NCBI RefSeq assembly: GCF_042662225.1
Contig: NZ_JBHSYQ010000016.1
Coordinates: forward strand, 558,001-622,000
DNA length: 64,000 nucleotides
Direction: 5' to 3'
Origin: Nibribacter roseus
GTDB lineage: Bacteria > Bacteroidota > Bacteroidia > Cytophagales > Hymenobacteraceae
Made by a program: the position numbers and the translations under genes. Below are positions 52,756 to 59,844 of this stretch, in pieces (position 1 is the first letter of the stretch; each line of letters begins with the position of its first letter). The notes beneath the pieces are model-generated. The model saw only the letters and a list, made by a program, of their open reading frames with translations, ran no database searches and was not told the DNA's origin.

Positions 52756-52823
52756 ACCCAACATTGTGCATAAGTCATGCTACGGCCGACGGCCTTGCAC
52801 GCCTCATGCACTAGACGTTGGGT
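52756..52823 (+). repeat. attC-like site B
   Basis: The clearest site. R'' ACCCAAC and R' GTTGGGT, spacers ATTG and CTAGAC of unequal length, inner boxes TGCATAAG / CTCATGCA, centre CGGCCGACGGCC. Ten bases (ACCACCCAAC) complement the start of cassette 2 (GTTGGGTGGT). Confidence 0.9.
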
Positions 52824-52839
52824 AGCATTAAAATTAAAA

Positions 52840-53325
52840 ATGAAAGAACTCCTAGATAAGTATGCCAAGGATAGGTTCGGAAACTTAGAAACACCCGAAA
52901 CTGCCGAAGAAAAGCAACAATTGGCTAGAGAGGTCTTCGGCAAAAATCTTGTGGACGTTCTTGACGGCTGGTTAGAAGTCGCTTTCGACCTTGTTGACAA
53001 TCCTGAACCTGAAGAGCCATTTCCAAGGGAGAATGAATCATTTAGAGGAGACAAAGCCTTTAGAGAAACTTTTAGAAAGCTGGACTCCCAGACAAAAGAG
53101 AAGATTAAAGAGCTTATAACAGATACAGCAACAGGGATTCTTTTCAGCACCCTTGTATCCTTTGACCAATTCGACTACGGACAACTTAAGTTATCCCTCT
53201 CCCCAAAGACAATCGACAATCTTGACGAGGAGTGGATTATCACAGATGAAAAACTGGACTTGCACGACGAGCTGAACGAATGGGTTGAAAATTACAGCAA
53301 AAAAGTAAAAAATAACGCTACCTAA
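52840..53325 (+). CDS. Cassette 3 hypothetical protein
   Basis: 161 residues from the ATG at 52840, 23 bp after the boundary; a longer frame would translate the attC site and is rejected. Acidic, soluble, helical (MKELLDKYAKDRFGNLETPE). Contains FRKLDSQTKEKIKELITDTA and a C-terminal DLHDELNEWVENYSKKVK. No signal peptide or membrane segment. Size and charge resemble those of some immunity proteins, but no family was recognised. Confidence 0.7.
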   Translation: MKELLDKYAKDRFGNLETPETAEEKQQLAREVFGKNLVDVLDGWLEVAFDLVDNPEPEEPFPRENESFRGDKAFRETFRKLDSQTKEKIKELITDTATGILFSTLVSFDQFDYGQLKLSLSPKTIDNLDEEWIITDEKLDLHDELNEWVENYSKKVKNNAT

Positions 53326-53387
53326 CACTGTATAAACACCAAGCTACGGCCGACGGCCTTGCTCGTTGTTTATACTAACCGTTGTAA
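53320..53387 (+). repeat. attC-like site C
   Basis: R'' ACCTAAC, inner boxes TATAAAC / GTTTATA, spacers ACTG and CTAACC, centre CGGCCGACGGCC. The outer box GCTACCTAAC complements the cassette 3 start GTTGGGTAGC with one mismatch. It overlaps the last codons of the cassette 3 gene. Confidence 0.88.
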
Positions 53388-53405
53388 AACATTTAAAAAA
53401 TTATA

Positions 53406-53843
53406 ATGAAATCAATTCTACTATTAACAAGCCTTATTTTCTGGTGTGGGTTGTTTGGCAACTTTGATTGTGGCGATGGGATTGTCTATGTAAATGAAAA
53501 GCAAACCCAATACGATTCAAGATTTACAAATTTCCCCAAAATAGATGGACAGCCTAAACTTAAGGATGGCACAGCGGATTTGAATAAGATTATAGAGGCT
53601 CAACTAAAAGTAGCCGACGAGGCGAAGAATAGTGTGTTCAGAGAAAATTTCATCTTTACCGTTACCTGTGAAGGAAAAATACAAGATATTCAAACCCTTG
53701 GTGACCCAAAGATGTCTAACTGGACAAACATAATTGAAATTATCAAAGGCACAGAAGGAATGTGGATACCTGCATTGATAGACGGCAAACCAGTTGATTG
53801 TATATATTTTGGTAAGAAGACTGTCGTTGGAAACAAATATTAA
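53406..53843 (+). CDS. Cassette 4 hypothetical secreted protein
   Basis: 145 residues. N-terminal hydrophobic signal (MKSILLLTSLIFWCGLFGNF). The C-terminal half (FIFTVTCEGKIQDIQTLGDP and GMWIPALIDGKPVDCIYFGK) resembles a TonB C-terminal-like fold (W.PA..NGKPV pattern), although a TonB N-terminal anchor is absent. Three cysteines remain in the mature part. The resemblance is weak. Confidence 0.65.
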   Translation: MKSILLLTSLIFWCGLFGNFDCGDGIVYVNEKQTQYDSRFTNFPKIDGQPKLKDGTADLNKIIEAQLKVADEAKNSVFRENFIFTVTCEGKIQDIQTLGDPKMSNWTNIIEIIKGTEGMWIPALIDGKPVDCIYFGKKTVVGNKY

Positions 53844-53852
53844 AAAAACATT

Positions 53853-53921
53853 TTACAACAACACCTAAACGTAAGCCTTCGGCCGACGACCTCACCCTTC
53901 GTTTAGGCCAGTACGTTGTAG
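53853..53921 (+). repeat. attC-like site D
   Basis: R'' TTACAAC, inner boxes CTAAACG / CGTTTAG, centre CGGCCGACGACC, R' GTTGTAG. TTTTACAAC complements the cassette 4 start GTTGTAAAA over 9 bp. Confidence 0.87.
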
Positions 53922-53941
53922 CACATTAAAAAAGTAATGAA

Positions 53942-54388
53942 ATGAAGATTCTCGCCTACACGACCTCGATTCTTGTGGCTGCATTAGTTTATTTTCTTTT
54001 TGCAGCTTATATGGGAGTTTCGGCGGGACTAAACTCTTGGTTTCCGTTGATAAGCTTTTATTGTGCTTTAGTAGTTATCGGATGGCTTAGTTGGTTTCAT
54101 TTCTTTTATCCAAAAATTGGAGCAATCCTATTGACAATATTTCTAATATTAATGTTTTCAAGTTGGCCTGCCTTTTTACTAGTTGAACGGATAACTGGAG
54201 AGTATAAACCTAGTTTGTGGGAATCTCTTATTCCTTTAGGTCTAATTTCTATAGCTATATATTTCGTTTGGATGGGATATTATAAAAAACAGGTGTTAAA
54301 CAAATATTTAAAATACATTCTTGCAATTCCTCCTGCTCTTCTGGCATTGTACGCGGGCGGGTATTTTACAATAATATATTTTGGTTAA
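53942..54388 (+). CDS. Cassette 5 membrane protein
   Basis: 148 residues with about five hydrophobic segments (for example MKILAYTTSILVAALVYFLF; GAILLTIFLILMFSSWPAFL). Starts at the second ATG, since an ATG five bases earlier meets a stop after two codons. No family recognised. Basic residues between helices suggest an inner-membrane protein. Confidence 0.7.
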   Translation: MKILAYTTSILVAALVYFLFAAYMGVSAGLNSWFPLISFYCALVVIGWLSWFHFFYPKIGAILLTIFLILMFSSWPAFLLVERITGEYKPSLWESLIPLGLISIAIYFVWMGYYKKQVLNKYLKYILAIPPALLALYAGGYFTIIYFG

Positions 54389-54403
54389 AATAAAAATAAC
54401 GAG

Positions 54404-54472
54404 CTACAACAACACCTAAACGTCTGTCTTCGGCCGACGGTCTCGCCCGTCGTTTAGCCAAGTACATTGGCA
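54404..54472 (+). repeat. attC-like site E
   Basis: R'' CTACAAC, inner boxes CTAAACG / CGTTTAG, centre CGGCCGACGGTC. The R' is ATTGGCA, with A in place of the usual G. GAGCTACAAC complements the cassette 5 start GTTGTAGC over 8 bp. Confidence 0.82.
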
Positions 54473-54498
54473 TTAATAAAAAAAAACTCAAATAATTA

Positions 54499-55005
54499 AT
54501 AAATAAAAAGACCTATCCAATTGCTCTAGCTATTACCTTATTTATTTTATACTTTGGGATTGGGTACTTTCATATCTTTTTCAAACAAGGCCCGATTAAA
54601 TGGCTCCCATTTATTGTAATTTTTGCTTTAGTTCCTTTTTTAACTTACAAGTCACTAAAGTTTTATCAAATAAACGAAAATACATGTGTGGGATTAGCTG
54701 TAGGTTCAGTTTTACTAATTGGGCCTACATTCGGACTTTGGATTGGAAAAATATCGGATTACGAATTCTCAAATTACGGTGCGACAACAAAGGGAATCGT
54801 AGTTGAAAAATGGTATAGTAAACCATCTAGGAAAAGAGAAGGGCATTGGCTTGTTAAATGCAAATTCTCAGTCGACGATGAACAATATAGCACTTACAAC
54901 GTGAGGGATAGTGAAAATAGCTTTAAAATTGGTGATACATTGCTGATACAATATTCTAAACGGAACCCAGAAAACAACGTGATACCAGCTTTAGAAAATA
55001 ACTAA
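54499..55005 (+). CDS. Cassette 6 membrane protein with ATA at the expected start
   Basis: The coding frame is open from 54496 to 55005 but the first ATG would be at 54688, cutting off two clear hydrophobic helices (YPIALAITLFILYFGIGYFH; WLPFIVIFALVPFLTYKSL). The natural start would be the codon at 54499, 33 bp after the boundary, which is ATA followed by AAT AAA AAG (NKKTYP). It is either an AUA start, an ATG-to-ATA mutation that has silenced the gene, or a sequencing error. The C-terminal domain (TKGIVVEKWYSKPSRKREGH) is soluble and beta-rich; no family recognised. Confidence 0.55.
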   Translation: MNKKTYPIALAITLFILYFGIGYFHIFFKQGPIKWLPFIVIFALVPFLTYKSLKFYQINENTCVGLAVGSVLLIGPTFGLWIGKISDYEFSNYGATTKGIVVEKWYSKPSRKREGHWLVKCKFSVDDEQYSTYNVRDSENSFKIGDTLLIQYSKRNPENNVIPALENN

Positions 55006-55077
55006 TGCCAACGGTCTCGTATAAAAATCATGCTACGGCCGACGGCCTAGCATGATTTTTATACGAGACCGTTGGCA
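55006..55077 (+). repeat. attC-like site F, perfectly symmetrical
   Basis: Uninterrupted arms: AACTAATGCCAACGGTCTCG continuing to TATAAAAATCATGCTA, with the exact complement on the other side (about 36 bp each, 55000-55085) around GGCCGACGGCC. There is no spacer asymmetry, unlike the other sites. R'' TGCCAAC, R' GTTGGCA. Confidence 0.85.
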
Positions 55078-55092
55078 TTAGTTATAAAAAAT

Positions 55093-55635
55093 ATGAAAGT
55101 CTATTTTATAGCTCTTTTGCAATTCTTTCTTTTATTCCCTTTGCAAAGGGATAGAATTAAAATGCCAAAGGAATTCGAAAAACCAGAAAAATGGTTGGAG
55201 GCTGACAAAAGAGCTAGTTTAGGATATTTCCAAAAACCAAACCCCGAATTACAAACAATGGATTTGGCGAAAGTAATTTCTATCGTCAATTCGGAACGCG
55301 ATTTGAAAAAGCTATTTTTAGCAAGAGATTGGTGCAGAGAGAATTATCAATTATGCTTCCCGATACTGATAGAGAAGCTTACTGATACTACATATGTCGG
55401 TTTAACGAATTTTATTGACCTAATGGTGCCTGGAAGAAATGAGAAATCATGGATTTATGGCCACGGTGGGGTTGTGAATGAGGACATATACATTAGGGCT
55501 GGCAGGGCCTCATATATCCTGAACCAAATAACAGGTGAGGACTTTGCTGTAGTAAGGGTAAAAACAGATTACAATATACTAAAGCAATTTAAAAAGGCTT
55601 GGAATGCTTATGTAAAAGCATTAAAGAAAAAATAA
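55093..55635 (+). CDS. Cassette 7 hypothetical secreted protein
   Basis: 180 residues from the ATG 22 bp after the boundary. N-terminal hydrophobic segment (MKVYFIALLQFFLLFPLQ) then a charged helical protein (RIKMPKEFEKPEKWLEADKR). Segments ERDLKKLFLARDWCRENYQL and SYILNQITGEDFAVVRVKTD recall HEAT-like repeats but only one repeat is seen. No family recognised. Confidence 0.68.
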   Translation: MKVYFIALLQFFLLFPLQRDRIKMPKEFEKPEKWLEADKRASLGYFQKPNPELQTMDLAKVISIVNSERDLKKLFLARDWCRENYQLCFPILIEKLTDTTYVGLTNFIDLMVPGRNEKSWIYGHGGVVNEDIYIRAGRASYILNQITGEDFAVVRVKTDYNILKQFKKAWNAYVKALKKK

Positions 55636-55639
55636 CATC

Positions 55640-55707
55640 TGCCAACATTGTTTAAAATTATGCACCGGCCGACGGCCTAGCACACTTTTTACACGAGTCC
55701 GCTATGC
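55640..55707 (+). repeat. attC-like site G, with damaged R'
   Basis: R'' TGCCAAC, centre CCGGCCGACGGCC. The R' reads GCTATGC; the cassette 8 end box (CATAGAAC) implies it was GTTCTATGC, so two T are missing. The next unit may no longer be excisable from this side. Confidence 0.8.
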
Positions 55708-55717
55708 AATAGTAATC

Positions 55718-56311
55718 ATGAAGGTTCCTAAAGGTTGTCTAATTCCCATAGTTGTATTGGAGGTGCTTTTTGGAGCCCTTTATATATCAGGCTTAAATAC
55801 TGAATATTACTATGCAGAATTGTCTAGTGGCAAAGAGAATTTAGTTTTAGTTAATGATGAAAATTTTAAATTAACGTTTGCTTTAAGTATAGATAAGGAT
55901 ACAGAGAGCTCAAAAGCTGGTTTAATATTAGCTGGGTTTACCCTGACAAGTGTTAATAATGACGTCAGAATTGATACAGCAGAAATTATGACTTTTAATT
56001 CTATTGGAGAGCCTTTAGAATTAGATAGTGTTTATGCCATTGATGGATTTTATAGTTGGAAGGAAGAGATGAATTATAAATCAAAATCTTTTCCCTTGCT
56101 TCCAGATAAATTCAAGACAGTCAGTAAAAGTATTGAAGCTTACTTTGTTTACAGTTGGCGCTTCAAGATAAACAAAATACATGTCGACACTGTGCAGGTA
56201 AAGGTTAATACCACAGTTAAATCTAAGAACAGAACTTATAGGATTGAAGAGACTTATCCCTTTGAATTGAAGTCAAGGATTTATTTTAGAAGTCCAATAA
56301 GAGCACATTAA
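55718..56311 (+). CDS. Cassette 8 membrane-anchored hypothetical protein
   Basis: 197 residues, ATG 17 bp after the boundary. One N-terminal membrane segment (CLIPIVVLEVLFGALYISGL), then a beta-rich external domain (FKLTFALSIDKDTESSKAGL; VNTTVKSKNRTYRIEETYPF). No family recognised. Probably faces the periplasm. Confidence 0.65.
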   Translation: MKVPKGCLIPIVVLEVLFGALYISGLNTEYYYAELSSGKENLVLVNDENFKLTFALSIDKDTESSKAGLILAGFTLTSVNNDVRIDTAEIMTFNSIGEPLELDSVYAIDGFYSWKEEMNYKSKSFPLLPDKFKTVSKSIEAYFVYSWRFKINKIHVDTVQVKVNTTVKSKNRTYRIEETYPFELKSRIYFRSPIRAH

Positions 56312-56321
56312 AAACTACAGC

Positions 56322-56387
56322 ATAGAACATTGTATAAACATCAGCTCCGCCGACGGCTGTCGCCGTCGTTTATACTAAGCGTTGATA
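56322..56387 (+). repeat. attC-like site H
   Basis: R'' ATAGAAC, inner boxes TATAAAC / GTTTATA, spacers ATTG and CTAAGC, centre CCGCCGACGGCTG, R' GTTGATA. Confidence 0.83.
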
Positions 56388-56400
56388 ATAATAAGCAAGT

Positions 56401-57249
56401 ATGAAAAGAAGCCATCCATTCCTATTCATGTTAGCGATCATATTTGTGTTTAGCTCTTGTGATGGGCAGCTTACCTCCATCGACAGGGTTAGCTTTGACA
56501 ACTTCTTCCCCAAGCCCAATAAAGATCTGTCTAAAATTATTGGAAACACTTTACTCTTGAAAAGCGGGTCAGATACAATATATCTTTCTATATCATCAGA
56601 CAAGGATATAAATCTTATAACTGAGACGCTATCTGGCGACACTGTCTTCTACGGCAAAGTGAATAAGTTCAGGGGGTTGTACTACTTTAGTCAAGCTGTG
56701 AACGACACCTCTTATCTGATTCATGCTGTTAAAATTTCAGATAATTTAATCTATGGACTTACATCTGTTTTTCAGCAAACAGCTCTTATCGATGATGAAA
56801 TAAGAAAAGGGAAGTTTCCCAAACTTGTAAAGTACATCCCCACGGACAGCAGCATTTTTATGCTAAGAACTGATAAGAGAGAGATGAGAAAGTTATATAG
56901 CAGCATAATAGGCACGATAAAACCTGACACAGTACTTCAGGATCAGCAAAAAGGAGGAGTTGAATTAGATGCAGTTGCTGCTAAAGAACAGATCATGGAT
57001 GCGGAAGAATCAGAGCTCTTCTTCAAGGTATACCCAAACCCTGTCTCAGACTTTGTGAATGTAATGCTGCAAGAGCAAAACATAAATTACCAGCTTATTG
57101 ACTTAAATGGAAAGACAATGGCTACAGGAATATTAAGCAAACAGACAAACAGAATTAGCACAGCAACGCTGACGAATGGCATCTACATATTAAACCTTAC
57201 AGGTGCAGGTGGTAAAACAAAAGAATCTGTTAGAATAGTAAAGAATTAG
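56401..57249 (+). CDS. Cassette 9 lipoprotein-like protein with type IX secretion sorting tail
   Basis: 282 residues, ATG 20 bp after the boundary. Signal with a lipobox-like Cys (LFMLAIIFVFSSCDGQLTSI). The middle has no known domain. The last 75 residues are a type A sorting domain: FFKVYPNPVSDFVNVMLQEQ, IDLNGKTMATGI and the final VRIVKN. Such tails direct export through the type IX system. A Bacteroidota-specific signal on a cassette gene shows the cassettes are adapted to this phylum. Having both a lipobox-type N-terminus and a sorting tail is unusual; the Cys may be incidental. Confidence 0.82.
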   Translation: MKRSHPFLFMLAIIFVFSSCDGQLTSIDRVSFDNFFPKPNKDLSKIIGNTLLLKSGSDTIYLSISSDKDINLITETLSGDTVFYGKVNKFRGLYYFSQAVNDTSYLIHAVKISDNLIYGLTSVFQQTALIDDEIRKGKFPKLVKYIPTDSSIFMLRTDKREMRKLYSSIIGTIKPDTVLQDQQKGGVELDAVAAKEQIMDAEESELFFKVYPNPVSDFVNVMLQEQNINYQLIDLNGKTMATGILSKQTNRISTATLTNGIYILNLTGAGGKTKESVRIVKN

Positions 57250-57253
57250 TATT

Positions 57254-57305
57254 GTTAACCACACCTTTACCATAGCTACGCAATGGCAAAGCCAATCCGT
57301 TGGCA
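57254..57305 (+). repeat. attC-like site I, short type
   Basis: GTTAAC box, then ACACCTTTACCATAGC-TAC-GCAATGGCAAAG hairpin and R' GTTGGCA. It lacks the GGCCGACGGCC centre; TTTACCAT pairs with ATGGCAAA with one mismatch. Confidence 0.65.
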
Positions 57306-57334
57306 GAAATTTTAAATATGAACTTGAATATTGC

Positions 57335-57733
57335 ATGCGGTATAAAATGGTTGAAATAATAGGTAGTTATAGATTTCTGATTATTGTAGCAACCTTGTTA
57401 ATTACTACGTTGATAATCGAGTCTCCTTTTACATTTCGACATACAGAAGAACCACCTACACTTTTATATTTCGCAATATTATTTATTACTACAATTGTTT
57501 ACCTTATCCCATCCGACAAATTAATAACTGCAGAAAAATTAATATTAAGTCTGTTTATCGTAAGCTTATCGATGCTTGGAGGATTATGGTTTACAAATTT
57601 TACTTTGGGAGCTCTCTATGGTTACGACGATTATTTTGGTTATCTTGAGTCGCCCGACCTTTTAGAAAGCTTTACATTTTATTTTACTTCTTCTTTATTA
57701 AGCATTGGGGCATTCTCAATTATCCTAAAATAG
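57335..57733 (+). CDS. Cassette 10 membrane protein
   Basis: 132 residues, about four membrane segments (YRFLIIVATLLITTLIIESP; LYFAILFITTIVYLIPSD; FIVSLSMLGGLWFTNFTLGA; YFTSSLLSIGAFSIIL). The ATG at 57318 is followed by an early stop, so the start is 57335, 36 bp after the boundary. No family recognised. Confidence 0.62.
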   Translation: MRYKMVEIIGSYRFLIIVATLLITTLIIESPFTFRHTEEPPTLLYFAILFITTIVYLIPSDKLITAEKLILSLFIVSLSMLGGLWFTNFTLGALYGYDDYFGYLESPDLLESFTFYFTSSLLSIGAFSIILK

Positions 57734-57757
57734 GAAACAAGCAATTAAAAAAACTTC

Positions 57758-57824
57758 TGCCAACAACGTGTGAACCTCACCTCGGCCGACGGCTTTGCAC
57801 GCCTCATGCACGAGGCCGTTGGCA
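57758..57824 (+). repeat. attC-like site J
   Basis: R'' TGCCAAC, centre CGGCCGACGGCT, R' GTTGGCA. CTGCCAAC extended by TTCT complements the cassette 10 start GTTGGCAGAA over 10 bp. Confidence 0.87.
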
Positions 57825-57842
57825 CCAATTAAAAATTATGAA

Positions 57843-58547
57843 ATGAAGTCTATTATTAGATTAATCTTCTTAAGCATAATTTGCACTTCTTGTATGTTTA
57901 AGGTTCCGTCCGATTTAAAGCAAAATTTTAAATATTGCTTTAATGGGGGAAACACTGGCTTGGACTCATTGATAAATTTACAGGGTTATTATACAATGGG
58001 ATATATAAGTGGTAATTATCCCTATATTAAAAACAAAAATTATTATTCGAATAACATTTCTAAACGTCAATTTGATTACAATACCATCGAAAATATTGAT
58101 ACATTAGATATTCATTTAATGTTTTTTAAAGATGGCACCTTCCTATATAATTTTTTTTCAGGAAATCGTCAAAAGAGCATTTCTGAATATTTCAAATGGA
58201 TTGTAGAAGCTGCCGATGAAAGAGAAAAGAATAGATTTTACAAAGGTTACCGTTGGGGTAGCTATATTGTATCTAATGATACTATTAAGGCTCAATGGTT
58301 CAATATACCAGGAAGTTTAAATGATTCTTGGTATAGTGGAGAAGTCTGGTTTCAAATACTCTCCAAAAATGAGTTGCAGGAAATAAATCATCCAAAAAGT
58401 ATGGAGCAAAAAGAAAAAGCGAAAAAGGGAGGAATTGCTAGATTCAATTCACTTCCAGCCAGATTTACTCCAGTAGAAATATTACCCAATCCTGATGCCA
58501 AAATCAAAGAAGAGGAATGGTTTTGGTGCAAACCTACCAAAATATAA
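57843..58547 (+). CDS. Cassette 11 lipoprotein
   Basis: 234 residues from the ATG at 57843, 25 bp after the boundary. Lipoprotein signal MKSIIRLIFLSIICTSCMFK (lipobox CTSC). The mature part has a beta-sandwich-like composition (IDTLDIHLMFFKDGTFLYNF; GYRWGSYIVSNDTIKAQWFN). No family recognised. Confidence 0.7.
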   Translation: MKSIIRLIFLSIICTSCMFKVPSDLKQNFKYCFNGGNTGLDSLINLQGYYTMGYISGNYPYIKNKNYYSNNISKRQFDYNTIENIDTLDIHLMFFKDGTFLYNFFSGNRQKSISEYFKWIVEAADEREKNRFYKGYRWGSYIVSNDTIKAQWFNIPGSLNDSWYSGEVWFQILSKNELQEINHPKSMEQKEKAKKGGIARFNSLPARFTPVEILPNPDAKIKEEEWFWCKPTKI

Positions 58548-58559
58548 TAAAATAACAGG

Positions 58560-58612
58560 TGCTAATCACACCTATACGGCAGCTAGGTCGCTGCATAGCC
58601 AAGTACTTGGGC
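58560..58612 (+). repeat. attC-like site K, short type
   Basis: R'' TGCTAAT, CACACCT, an inner hairpin GGCAGC-taggtc-GCTGC and R' CTTGGGC. GGTGCTAAT complements the cassette 11 start GTTGGCACC apart from two positions. Short type like site I. Confidence 0.65.
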
Positions 58613-58628
58613 AATATTGAAAAGAATT

Positions 58629-59282
58629 ATGAAAAGCATTTTACCCCTTCTTGTATCTATTATTCTAATTGCTTCATGTTCTACCCAGAAAGAGCAGATA
58701 AACCTATTGCCAATGTATGGGCATGCGAAGAAGAAACCATATCAGTTGGAGGCTGATAAAGCTTTCCTTGAAAGGGTGGATAAAGAATTCAGTAATAGAA
58801 AAGAAGCATCTGAGCATTATTCAGAGCTTGCTTGGGGCTATTATGAAAAAGGCGATTTGGCGACTGCCATGAGGCGCTTTAATCAGGCATGGCTTCTTGA
58901 CAGCCTTAACTGCCAACCTTATTGGGGATTCGGAAACATATATGGAATACAGGGTAAAGTTGAGGAGTCAATAGATTTCCTTAAAAAGGCAATGGAGCTA
59001 AACTGTACAAACCCAGGTATTCTTGAAGCCTTCACCTCCAATTGGCTTGAACTGTACGTAAGACGCAAGGACAACCAATACTTAGATAATGCAGAGAAGT
59101 CAATCAGTGAAAGTTTGAAATCAGACCCAACTAACGCCCGGATACTCTATCAGAAGGCTGAATACTTTTACCATCGGGAAAATTTCGACTCTGCATATGT
59201 GTATGCTGACAAAGCTATAAAAATTGACTCTTCTTCTGTTTCTTCTGAATTCATGCAAATTTTAAAGACTAAGAAGAAATAA
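58629..59282 (+). CDS. Cassette 12 TPR lipoprotein
   Basis: 217 residues. Lipoprotein signal MKSILPLLVSIILIASCSTQ (lipobox IASC). TPR units are visible at about residues 60-200 (HYSELAWGYYEKGDLATAMR then FNQAWLLD; GNIYGIQGKVEESIDFLKKA; AEYFYHREN). TPR proteins bind partners. Probably anchored in the envelope. Starts 23 bp after the boundary. Confidence 0.78.
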   Translation: MKSILPLLVSIILIASCSTQKEQINLLPMYGHAKKKPYQLEADKAFLERVDKEFSNRKEASEHYSELAWGYYEKGDLATAMRRFNQAWLLDSLNCQPYWGFGNIYGIQGKVEESIDFLKKAMELNCTNPGILEAFTSNWLELYVRRKDNQYLDNAEKSISESLKSDPTNARILYQKAEYFYHRENFDSAYVYADKAIKIDSSSVSSEFMQILKTKKK

Positions 59283-59317
59283 AAGGTTTATTGGTAGTTA
59301 AAGTTAAGAAAAACATT

Positions 59318-59388
59318 GGCTAACGGCCTAGTGTAAAAGGCATCTTCGGCCGACGACCTTCGCCGCCGTTTACACTAGGCCGTTAGCC
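59318..59388 (+). repeat. attC-like site L, symmetrical
   Basis: TTGGCTAACGGCCTAGTGTA and exact complement, 22 bp arms, around a centre containing CGGCCGACGACC. R'' GGCTAAC, R' GTTAGCC. TTGGCTAAC complements the cassette 12 start CTTGGGCAA loosely. Confidence 0.83.
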
Positions 59389-59407
59389 AAAACTGAAAAA
59401 TGAAAAA

Positions 59408-59788
59408 TTGGGAGAATATAAAAGACCATATGATTCGCCGCCTCCAAGGTCATATAAGGCTTGGCTTAACGACCTTGGACTGAACTGCGTTGGCAACTGC
59501 CCACCCGATGATGAGGTGTTTACTTTCGACGATTTCAGTTCAATACCAGAAGTAAAACTCTATAAAATCAAAGAAACTGACCTTTACGAATTCTGGAGAC
59601 AATACGGTGATGTGTGGGGTGAAAGAAGGACTGTTGAGGAATGGCTTAACGACTTAGAACTTGAAATAATTGACCCGACAGAGGAAGAGTTAAAGGAATT
59701 AAATCTTTACCTGGGCTATGATGAATTTATGGATTGGGGAGCCGGGATTATTACAGGAAAAATGAAAAACCAGATTTCAATCTTATAG
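59408..59788 (+). CDS. Cassette 13 hypothetical protein, start lost or TTG
   Basis: 126 residues if begun at the TTG at 59408. An ATG at 59400, 18 bp after the boundary and in the usual place, is in another frame and would be joined to this frame by one extra A in its run of five A. So the gene either starts at TTG or carries a one-base deletion right after ATG. Acidic soluble protein (MGEYKRPYDSPPPRSYKAWL; TEEELKELNLYLGYDEFMDW). No family recognised. It has the size of many small immunity-like proteins; this is only a resemblance. Confidence 0.55.
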   Translation: MGEYKRPYDSPPPRSYKAWLNDLGLNCVGNCPPDDEVFTFDDFSSIPEVKLYKIKETDLYEFWRQYGDVWGERRTVEEWLNDLELEIIDPTEEELKELNLYLGYDEFMDWGAGIITGKMKNQISIL

Positions 59789-59844
59789 ATTTCCTCTCAA
59801 ACCTCTTTAAAAAGAAGTGAGGCAGAACTAAAAAGAAAACCTAC

